From Candidatus Zhuqueibacterota bacterium (GTDB lineage Bacteria > Zhuqueibacterota > Zhuqueibacteria > Thermofontimicrobiales > Thiofontviventaceae), in NCBI GenBank assembly GCA_014729735.1, contig WJJN01000006.1:1-5307 (forward strand): a DNA stretch of 5,307 nt, given 5' to 3'. The translations under genes and the position numbers were made by a program. Positions 1 through 4,824 of this stretch are shown here, in pieces (the stretch's first letter is position 1; each line of letters opens with the position of its first letter). The notes beneath the pieces are model-generated. The model saw nothing but the letters and a program-made list of their open reading frames with translations, was not told the DNA's origin and searched no databases.

Positions 1-464
1 AATATATCAAAGTGTTTCCAAAGGCAACCCACATGGTCGAAAACAGCCTGGTCGATGCGGCGCAGTGGTGTTGCAATGCAACATTTGGCGGTATTATGGA
101 ATCGCAACAATGGAAGGACTTAATCGAGCCAATGGTGGAAAATGCACACGATCGAATGACCGCTTTAAGCGCGGTGACAAATTGTCTCGGCTGGGGACAT
201 CTGGATAGCTTTGAGCTGGATGAACAGACAAAAGATTTCCAAATGATTGTCAAGAATTCCTATTATTTAAATGCTTTTAAAGATAATAAATCGGACAAGC
301 CGAGATGCTATATGTGGACCGGTGTGGCTGCGGGTTATATGGATTTATTATTCGGGAAAAAGGTACACAGTTTTGAAGCAAAGGAAGTTAAATGTGTGTG
401 CAAAGGCGATGAACATTGTGAGTTTCATGTAAAACCGGTTACGGAATTATTAGAACTTCTTTAA
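1..464 (+). CDS. V4R domain protein, 3' part (5' end outside window)
   Basis: The reading frame is open from the first base to the TAA at 462-464, so the gene most likely begins upstream. A GTG at 12 could be read as a start, but too little sequence precedes it to judge a ribosome binding site. Numbering from that GTG, residues about 80-141 look like a V4R domain: an N-S-Y-Y strand, P-R-C-Y, then G-V-A-A-G-Y and the end signature C128-V-C130-K-G-D-E-H-C136-E-F. In this family (related to bacteriochlorophyll 4-vinyl reductase and phenol-degradation regulators) the domain is thought to bind small hydrophobic ligands or a metal through the terminal Cys residues. The preceding 80 residues are mostly helical in appearance and include a C-C pair (20-21). 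The protein is probably a cytoplasmic sensor. The gap to the desulfurase is 66 bases, so co-transcription is possible. Ligand and any upstream domain are unknown. Confidence 0.83.
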   Translation, partial: YIKVFPKATHMVENSLVDAAQWCCNATFGGIMESQQWKDLIEPMVENAHDRMTALSAVTNCLGWGHLDSFELDEQTKDFQMIVKNSYYLNAFKDNKSDKPRCYMWTGVAAGYMDLLFGKKVHSFEAKEVKCVCKGDEHCEFHVKPVTELLELL

Positions 465-530
465 GTTTAAGAATTAATTCCTGAATTTAGGAATATAAGA
501 AAAAGAAATGCAATTTTCAGGGGAACTGGA

Positions 531-1733
531 GTGAGTGAACAAAATTCAATTCGTGATGATTTTACGCTTATTAAAAAAGGATATACTTATTTTGATAATG
601 CGGCTACATCACTCACTCCTGTTTCTGTAATTCAGCGAATAAGCGACTATTATAATTGCCATAATGGAAATGTCAGCCGCGGTGCGCATCAACTAACCCG
701 AAATGCTTCATTATACTATCAGGACGCGCGGCAGAAGACCGCCCGATTTATCGATGCGAAAGAAGACGAAATCATATTTTGCAGAAATGCGACCGAGGCA
801 ATTAATCTGTTGGCGCAGGGAATTGATTGGAAAGCTGGCGATAACATAGTAACAACGTTAGTGGAGCATCATTCAAATTACGTGCCGTGGTTGCGGGTGC
901 GAGACAGGCATCAGGTCGAGCTTAGGATTGCTCAACCCAACCGGGAAGGGGTATTCGATTTAGGCGATTTCAAAAAAGCAATTAGCGACAGAACAAAACT
1001 CGTGACTACCGGGCAAGTATCCAATGTACTGGGAACCGTGAATCCTGTCCGGGAAATTGCAGATCTCGCACATAATAAGGGTGCGTGGCTATTGGTTGAT
1101 GCTGCACAGTCGCTGCCTCATTTGCCGATTGATGTCGATGATTTGGGTTGTGATTTTTTAGCAGGGTCTGGACACAAAATGCTAGGACCTACTGGAATCG
1201 GTTTTTTATTCATCAAAAAGGAATTGCAGTATAGTATTCAACCGCTTGCAATCGGAGGCGGAACGATTCATGATGTGGCACGTGATCGCTACGACCTTCT
1301 CAATTCAATAGAGCGGTTTGAAGGCGGAACGCCACACATTGCAGGGGCACTTGGTCTTGCAGCGGCAATCGATTATATTGAAAAGATCGGCTGGGATTTT
1401 ATTTGTAAGAAGGATACGCAACTCGTCGCTAATCTGGAAGAGGGATTAAAAAAGCGCGATTATGTTACGATTTATGGTCCGGTTGAAAATTCAAAAAGAG
1501 TGAGTCTCGTTTCCTTCAATATTGAAAATTGCCGACCGCACCGCGTGGCGTCGCTGCTGGATGAAATGGGAAAAATAATGGTGCGCAGCGGACATCATTG
1601 CGCGCTTCCGCTGACAAAGTATGTGCTCAATGCGACGGCGGGGACGGTAAGAGCGTCTCTCTATTTCTATAATCTATCGGATGAAATAGAGCATTTCTTT
1701 GACATTATCGATTTTATTCATACAAACTCATGA
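531..1733 (+). CDS. Group II cysteine desulfurase (SufS/CsdA-like), PLP-dependent
   Basis: This 400-residue class V aminotransferase-fold enzyme should take sulfur from L-cysteine, giving alanine and an enzyme persulfide for Fe-S cluster or other sulfur-donor pathways. Key landmarks are present: Y-F-D-N-A-A-T-S near 20-27, R-N-A-T-E-A 85-90, E-H-H-S-N 112-116 with the PLP-stacking His113, D190 and Q193 (D-A-A-Q-S), and Schiff-base Lys216 in S-G-H-K-M-L-G-P. The catalytic Cys357 lies in R-S-G-H-H-C-A-L-P, followed by R374 in T-V-R-A-S-L. The R-x-G-H-H-C-A form marks group II rather than IscS/NifS group I. Length matches SufS and CsdA (about 400-406). The start is GTG at 531, chosen because AGGGGA at 519-524 sits 6 bases upstream and the signature YFDNAAT falls at the usual position. 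No sufB, C, D, E or U is in view, so I do not choose between sufS and csdA. Its stop overlaps the next start (ATGA). Confidence 0.93.
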   Translation: MSEQNSIRDDFTLIKKGYTYFDNAATSLTPVSVIQRISDYYNCHNGNVSRGAHQLTRNASLYYQDARQKTARFIDAKEDEIIFCRNATEAINLLAQGIDWKAGDNIVTTLVEHHSNYVPWLRVRDRHQVELRIAQPNREGVFDLGDFKKAISDRTKLVTTGQVSNVLGTVNPVREIADLAHNKGAWLLVDAAQSLPHLPIDVDDLGCDFLAGSGHKMLGPTGIGFLFIKKELQYSIQPLAIGGGTIHDVARDRYDLLNSIERFEGGTPHIAGALGLAAAIDYIEKIGWDFICKKDTQLVANLEEGLKKRDYVTIYGPVENSKRVSLVSFNIENCRPHRVASLLDEMGKIMVRSGHHCALPLTKYVLNATAGTVRASLYFYNLSDEIEHFFDIIDFIHTNS

Positions 1734-2056
1734 AAAAGTCCATTGCATTTGGGAACAAAAATATCGAGTGCTTTGCAATTCAGCTCTGTTCCTATGGTGA
1801 ATCCGGTGATTTTGAATTCATGCCATCGGAATCTCTTCAATTAAAATTTGACGAAATTACCCAACAGATGAAGGAGAAAGTACCGAATTTTCGCAATGCG
1901 ACGGAACGGTTTCTGATGTTTCAGCTAAGAGAAGCGCAGGTGACACTTTATCCGAGCGGGCGGATGATCCTTGAAAATGTGAAACCTGCGCAGAAACAGA
2001 TCGCGATGGAAATCGGAGAAAAAATTCTGAAGCTCGCGGATCTGAAAAGCAATTAA
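1730..2056 (+). CDS. Small hypothetical protein coupled to the desulfurase
   Basis: This 108-residue protein is not one I recognise. Its ATG overlaps the desulfurase stop as ATGA and no good Shine-Dalgarno sequence precedes it, so translation is probably coupled to the upstream gene. No signal peptide or membrane segment is visible. Residues 35-67 look helical and charged. Residues 71-84 (V-T-L-Y-P-S-G-R-M-I-L-E-N-V) followed by a helix from 86 to 103 make a beta-hairpin-plus-helix pattern. It resembles the 'F-x-x-G-R/K-x-x-I-x-G' repeat of TATA-binding-protein-like folds and the C-terminal tail of some ThiF/MoeB-type sulfur-carrier activating enzymes. That resemblance is by eye and is an inference. 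Two Cys residues (14 and 20) are near the N-terminus. Tight coupling to a desulfurase would suit a sulfur-acceptor or partner role, but no acceptor motif is evident, so the function is left open. Confidence 0.75.
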   Translation: MKKSIAFGNKNIECFAIQLCSYGESGDFEFMPSESLQLKFDEITQQMKEKVPNFRNATERFLMFQLREAQVTLYPSGRMILENVKPAQKQIAMEIGEKILKLADLKSN

Positions 2057-2088
2057 AATTTAAAGTATAACTTATGGGAGATGTTAAA

Positions 2089-2448
2089 ATGGCTGCTAAA
2101 AAGACAAGCACAAAATTACTGAATACGTTGCTGGATCTGGAAGGCGTTGACGCGGTCACCGTAGTTGGTCGGGATGGATTTGTCATCGAAAATGCGAGCA
2201 ATACCGACTTGGACCTGGATGCGGTGGGAGCAATCGTATCTACCGGATTTGGTGCATCGGAAGTGATGGCAGAGGAAATGAACATCGGTAAAATTACGCA
2301 GACAATGGTAGAATGCGATCTCGGCAAGATAATCATGGCTGACTGTGACGAGGCAATTTTGGCAGTCATTACGGATTCGGCGGCTGTTATCGGAAAAATC
2401 CGTCATAATATATTGAAGTTAATCGATGATTTAAAGAAAACTATTTAA
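2089..2448 (+). CDS. Roadblock/LC7 domain protein, copy 1 (RB1)
   Basis: A single Roadblock/LC7 domain fills this 119-residue protein: a leading helix (residues 5-18), strand G19-V-D-A-V-T-V-V-G, the turn R28-D-G-F-V-I-E, a long helix D44 to about A61, then strands at Q71-C76 and K80-C86 and the last strand/helix I90-L115. Roadblock proteins dimerise and typically bind and regulate Ras-like or MglA-type GTPases in the cytoplasm; none is in this window. I place the start at ATG 2089, not the in-frame ATG at 2074. GGGAG at 2076-2080 is then a well-spaced ribosome binding site (8 bases), and the protein has exactly the length of its paralogue at 4204, with which it aligns without gaps at about 75 of 119 identical residues. 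Cys76 and Cys86 are shared by both copies. The gene starts 32 bases after the small hypothetical gene and probably belongs to the same operon. Confidence 0.93.
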   Translation: MAAKKTSTKLLNTLLDLEGVDAVTVVGRDGFVIENASNTDLDLDAVGAIVSTGFGASEVMAEEMNIGKITQTMVECDLGKIIMADCDEAILAVITDSAAVIGKIRHNILKLIDDLKKTI

Positions 2449-2464
2449 GCTGATGATAATCAAC

Positions 2465-2536
2465 AAATAGATCGGGTTGTTGCAGGTGGAAGGCTTGAAT
2501 GACAACGGGGGGCATACAACCCGGTCTAATCTATTT
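2465..2536 (+). repeat. Long interrupted inverted repeat after RB1 (possible structured RNA or terminator)
   Basis: AAATAGAT (2465-2472) plus CGGGTTGT (2473-2480) pair perfectly with ACAACCCG (2516-2523) and ATCTATTT (2529-2536). The right side carries a 5-base bulge (2524-2528). A further TGC/GCA (2481-2483 with 2512-2514) can extend the stem around a one-base bulge. The terminal loop is about 28-35 bases and purine-rich. No T-run follows the right arm, so this is not a standard intrinsic terminator. It lies in the 146-base gap between RB1 and the 380-residue gene and could be a terminator variant, an RNA processing site or a regulatory element. A shorter competing stem, CAACAA (2461-2466) with TTGTTG (2477-2482), uses part of the same left arm. 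Confidence 0.5.
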
Positions 2537-2594
2537 CATTGATTACATGCCATGGCTTGAAGTTTATAACGGGTTTAAATTACTTCGGAGATAA

Positions 2595-3737
2595 ATGGAA
2601 CTGACTGCAGAAGCTTTTAAATTGTATACCTGGCTATTCTCATCGATCTGGATGCGCAAGCCTGTTATTATTCTATCCTCTGATTTAAAAGATGCTCACG
2701 AGCACATCGCCAGACTATTGCCGATTATTCCGCGTTATCGACGGTTTTATATATCGGGGATAGTTCCGCAACGTTTTCCTGTGTGGCTAAAAAATCCGAA
2801 TATATTCACATCAAATGATGCTCATGTTCTGGAAAAATCGATATTGTCATCTTTTGATGAAGAAAAACATGCCTCAGGTTATACATTGCAATTGATTAAT
2901 TTCAACACGAGTGAAATTTTTTTCAGAAATATTCTTACCAAAATAGACAGAGGCTGGATCGCTTTTTCTACGATTCGAGCAGAACAATTGACAGAGATTT
3001 TTGAAAATTATTCTCCCGAATTCAGGCACCTCGGAAAGTGCACATTTATTTTTCTTAATAGTCGGCCGCGAAAGATTAATGTCGAAGCAAAGCTGATGCG
3101 AACTTATATGTCCGGCGCTAAATTGCCCACACAAAATTTAATCCAGCGAAAAATGGAAGAGATTCGTTATTCAGCAGAATATCTTGTTTCCGAGATCGAA
3201 AACGGGCATTATTTTTATCAGGCGGAAATTCAGGAATTGTTTGGTTTCGATCATGCATCTTTTGAAAAGTGCCTGGATCTGATTCAAACCGAATTCCATA
3301 TCGATGTAAAACGATATATTCGCCGTACTTCTACAAAAATGAAACGGCTCCAAAATAAGATAATGAAGCTGAAAGGTGTTCTTTACGTAGCCACCCTGAA
3401 AAATAACCAGATACTCGGAATAAAAAAAGCAGCGAGTTGTGATAAGGTGCCGATGGAATCAATCAAAGAATTTAATCGATTTATTCAGGATTTTGCTGAT
3501 GAGTTCGGAATGGATGCTCCCGATCGATTGCTTATTGATTTCAAGAGAAATACAAAGTTCATTGCAATTGTGAGTAAATCAGACCAGCAAGAACAATCAT
3601 TGTTTTGTTTTTTTCTGGATAATCAAACTCCGGTAGCATCTTTCCTCAGGGAAGCAGATGAAGTGATCAAAAAGGAGTGGCATTTAAAATACAGGAACGG
3701 GAGTGAAGAAAATAGTATACCGAGGGCAGTGCAATGA
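2595..3737 (+). CDS. Uncharacterised 380-residue protein; possible inactive ATPase-like N-terminus and Roadblock-like C-terminus
   Basis: I do not recognise a named family. The ATG at 2595 follows GGAG (2587-2590) by 4 bases. No signal peptide, transmembrane helix or Walker A motif is visible. Residues 22-157 alternate hydrophobic strands and helices: K22-P-V-I-I-L-S-S-D, R49-R-F-Y-I-S-G, Y96-T-L-Q-L-I-N-F, R119-G-W-I-A-F-S-T-I, C149-T-F-I-F-L. Their order and the R-G-W-I-A-F-S-T-I segment recall the VirB11/PilT/GspE secretion-ATPase core with the P-loop lost at S28-H35 (inference by eye). Residues 187-243 are helical and could form a winged helix. Residues 260-360 (G261-V-L-Y-V-A-T-L, R311-L-L-I-D-F, K321-F-I-A-I-V, L337-F-C-F-F-L, then a helix) have the strand and helix order of a Roadblock/LC7 domain. 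The stop overlaps the next start as ATGA, so the two products are probably made together and may form a complex. Confidence 0.82.
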   Translation: MELTAEAFKLYTWLFSSIWMRKPVIILSSDLKDAHEHIARLLPIIPRYRRFYISGIVPQRFPVWLKNPNIFTSNDAHVLEKSILSSFDEEKHASGYTLQLINFNTSEIFFRNILTKIDRGWIAFSTIRAEQLTEIFENYSPEFRHLGKCTFIFLNSRPRKINVEAKLMRTYMSGAKLPTQNLIQRKMEEIRYSAEYLVSEIENGHYFYQAEIQELFGFDHASFEKCLDLIQTEFHIDVKRYIRRTSTKMKRLQNKIMKLKGVLYVATLKNNQILGIKKAASCDKVPMESIKEFNRFIQDFADEFGMDAPDRLLIDFKRNTKFIAIVSKSDQQEQSLFCFFLDNQTPVASFLREADEVIKKEWHLKYRNGSEENSIPRAVQ

Positions 3738-4102
3738 TTGAAGACCTGGCTCGTGAACAGATTGAGAATGTGGGGAAAAAATTTGAAACCATCGCACACT
3801 GTGATCATATTCTGTTGATCGATAAAAACGGACAAATTGCGAGTCACAATTTTGTCGATGAACAAAATGCAATGAATATTAGATCTGTCATGAGAAAAGC
3901 AATTATGTTAACAAATAAATTTTCTCGTGAAGGTCGATTCGGTAAACATAAGGATATTGTACTGGAAGGCGACTTTGGAAAAATTATGATTACAAACGCT
4001 CCGATAAGCGGGTACTTCATTGCGCTTATCGGCTCGATAAATATGAATAGTGGTATGATCCATGCGATGATAGAAGAAAGTGGTATAAAATCAGTCAATT
4101 AG
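3734..4102 (+). CDS. Divergent Roadblock/LC7-like protein
   Basis: This 122-residue protein looks like a worn Roadblock domain. D24-H-I-L-L-I-D-K-N-G33 corresponds to the D-A-V-T-V-V-G-R-D-G turn of RB1 and RB2. The distance from that Gly to the second conserved Gly (G82 in E-G-D-F-G-K-I-M-I) is 49 residues, the same as in RB1 and RB2 (G30 to G79). In between there is a long helix, Q44 to about S64. The two Cys shared by RB1 and RB2 are replaced here by Gly79 and Ala89. The assignment is by eye and should be treated as likely, not certain. The ATG overlaps the stop of the 380-residue gene (ATGA), with GAGGG at 3722-3726 as ribosome binding site 7 bases upstream. It may form heterodimers with the Roadblock-like tail of its neighbour or with RB2. 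No signal peptide or membrane segment is visible. Confidence 0.78.
   Translation: MIEDLAREQIENVGKKFETIAHCDHILLIDKNGQIASHNFVDEQNAMNIRSVMRKAIMLTNKFSREGRFGKHKDIVLEGDFGKIMITNAPISGYFIALIGSINMNSGMIHAMIEESGIKSVN
4001..4032. repeat. Perfect 10-bp inverted repeat inside the divergent Roadblock gene
   Basis: CCGATAAGCG (4001-4010) is an exact reverse complement of CGCTTATCGG (4023-4032), with a 12-base loop. It encodes part of the strand region after F-G-K-I and lies about 70 bases before the stop codon. No T-run follows. It could fold in the mRNA, affecting decay or readthrough into RB2, or it may be a coincidence of coding sequence. Confidence 0.4.
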
Positions 4103-4120
4103 TTCTTCGGAAAAGAGGCG

Positions 4121-4149
4121 TTAAAATCAAATTGCTGATTTGGTATAAA
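4121..4149 (+). promoter_or_regulatory. Possible promoter for RB2
   Basis: TTAAAA (4121-4126) and TATAAA (4144-4149) are separated by 17 bases, matching the sigma70-type -35 in 4 of 6 and -10 in 5 of 6 positions. Initiation near 4156 would leave a leader of about 48 bases before the RB2 start. The region is AT-rich, so such a pair can arise by chance. If real, RB2 could be expressed separately from the upstream pair. Confidence 0.3.
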
Positions 4150-4203
4150 TAGAATAATCAACACTTAACCAAAATTGATAAAAAAATATTAGGAGATGCA
4201 ATT

Positions 4204-4563
4204 ATGGCAGCAGCGAGAAGTGCGAAAAAAATATTGAATTCACTGCTCAATTTGCAAGGTGTGAATGCAGTGACGGTTGTTGGACGAGATGGCTTTGTAA
4301 TCGAAAGCGAAACCAGCGGCGAAACCGATCTGGATGCTCTGGGTGCAATTGTTTCGACCGGATATGGTGCGTCTGAAGTTATGGCTTCGGAAATGGAACT
4401 CGGCTCTCTAAGCCAGACAATGATCGAGTGCGAGAGTGGTAAAATCCTGATGGCAGATTGTGGCGATGCCGTGTTGGCTGTTATAACGGAAGAGGATGCG
4501 ATTATCGGTAACATTCGTCATAATATCGCTAAAGTAGTCGATGAATTGGCGGAGGCAATTTAA
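4204..4563 (+). CDS. Roadblock/LC7 domain protein, copy 2 (RB2)
   Basis: The second Roadblock/LC7 protein has 119 residues, the same length as RB1. It shares unbroken identical blocks at residues 22-34 (A-V-T-V-V-G-R-D-G-F-V-I-E), 47-53, 55-61 and 104-108 (I-R-H-N-I). The differing stretches are the first helix, the 35-41 loop and the C-terminal tail, which is acidic here (D-E-L-A-E-A-I) but basic in RB1 (D-D-L-K-K-T-I). This points to gene duplication followed by change at surfaces that could choose different partners. AGGAGA at 4191-4196 sits 7 bases before the ATG and gives a strong start. As for RB1, the expected role is a dimeric regulator of a small GTPase or a scaffold; the GTPase is not in view. 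The gene lies 101 bases after the divergent Roadblock gene and is followed by a terminator-like hairpin. Confidence 0.95.
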   Translation: MAAARSAKKILNSLLNLQGVNAVTVVGRDGFVIESETSGETDLDALGAIVSTGYGASEVMASEMELGSLSQTMIECESGKILMADCGDAVLAVITEEDAIIGNIRHNIAKVVDELAEAI

Positions 4564-4591
4564 GAAGTCCTTTGCCGGACAAAACGATCTC

Positions 4592-4633
4592 GGGCTGCTG
4601 TATTCCGTGCATAAGATTGGCAGCCCTTTTCTT
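4592..4633 (+). terminator. Probable intrinsic terminator after RB2
   Basis: GGGCTGC (4592-4598) pairs exactly with GCAGCCC (4620-4626), and TTTTCTT follows immediately (4627-4633). The loop of 21 bases is long for an intrinsic terminator, though G-U pairs can shorten it slightly. Its position 28 bases after the RB2 stop, with a new promoter downstream, supports transcription ending here. Confidence 0.62.
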
Positions 4634-4683
4634 CAGGCTTCCTGCTGCGATTCCCACCATTTCTTTGCTTTCTGAAAAATAGC

Positions 4684-4712
4684 TTGAAAACAAAATAATA
4701 TTTTGTTATATT
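4684..4712 (+). promoter_or_regulatory. Sigma70-like promoter for thyX
   Basis: TTGAAA (4684-4689) and TATATT (4707-4712) match the -35 and -10 consensus in 4 of 6 and 5 of 6 positions with the optimal 17-base spacing. Transcription would begin near 4719, giving a leader of about 105 bases before the thyX ATG. The promoter lies downstream of the terminator-like hairpin, so thyX looks like an independent transcription unit. Confidence 0.5.
4689..4707. promoter_or_regulatory. Palindrome in the thyX promoter spacer (possible operator)
   Basis: AACAAAATA (4689-4697) and TATTTTGTT (4699-4707) are perfect reverse complements around a single central base. The 19-bp palindrome fills the whole -35 to -10 spacer and touches both hexamers. 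A dimeric repressor bound there would block RNA polymerase, which is why I mark it as a candidate operator. The strong AT bias makes chance palindromes easier, so the confidence is limited. Confidence 0.35.
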
Positions 4713-4757
4713 TTGAGGATATTAAACATTGCATGAATTTCTAAACCGAAATTAATA

Positions 4758-4812
4758 TCACGGAGCACCCGATCGATTTCAACCGTGGTAAAAATTTGAT
4801 ACAGCTCCGTGA
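4758..4812 (+). promoter_or_regulatory. Leader hairpin next to the thyX ribosome binding site
   Basis: TCACGGAGC (4758-4766) pairs perfectly with GCTCCGTGA (4804-4812), a 9-bp GC-rich stem enclosing 37 bases. The right arm ends 2 bases before GGAGAA (4815-4820), the ribosome binding site for the ATG at 4825. The structure lies inside the predicted leader and could control ribosome access or stabilise the mRNA. The enclosed sequence does not match a riboswitch class that I can recognise. Confidence 0.45.
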
Positions 4813-4824
4813 ATGGAGAATAAT

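Noticed and set aside
477..494. Inverted repeat ATTCCT/AGGAAT after the V4R gene, beside the palindrome GAATTAATTC (471-480)
   Set aside because: Only 6 bp, AT-rich, with no T-run; too weak to call a terminator or operator.
2074..2088. Upstream in-frame ATG as start of RB1
   Set aside because: Using it would place the GGGAG ribosome binding site inside the coding region and break the exact length match with RB2; the ATG at 2089 fits better.
1857..2369. Long open frame on the minus strand opposite RB1 and the small gene
   Set aside because: It is Ser/Thr/Pro-rich with no recognisable motif and lies antisense to well-supported genes. A similar antisense frame opposite RB2 (4158-4514) encodes a related peptide only because RB1 and RB2 are paralogues.
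2492..2561. Direct repeat GGCTTGAA at 2492-2499 and 2554-2561
   Set aside because: Eight bases repeated once is expected by chance and no flanking extension exists.
2539..2570. TTGATT and TATAAC as a promoter for the 380-residue gene
   Set aside because: The spacing of 20 bases is too long for a good sigma70 promoter and the elements are only partial matches.
2874..3872. Several minus-strand open frames opposite the 380- and 122-residue genes
   Set aside because: All are short shadows without ribosome binding sites or motifs, while the plus-strand genes are linked by an ATGA overlap and ribosome binding sites.
4081..4149. Direct repeat TGGTATAAA at 4081-4089 and 4141-4149
   Set aside because: One copy is inside coding sequence and the repeat does not extend; probably chance in AT-rich DNA.
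4713..4824. Tetrahydrofolate riboswitch in the thyX leader
   Set aside because: The gene's folate link made this worth checking, but the leader lacks the conserved core I would expect and has only one clear stem.
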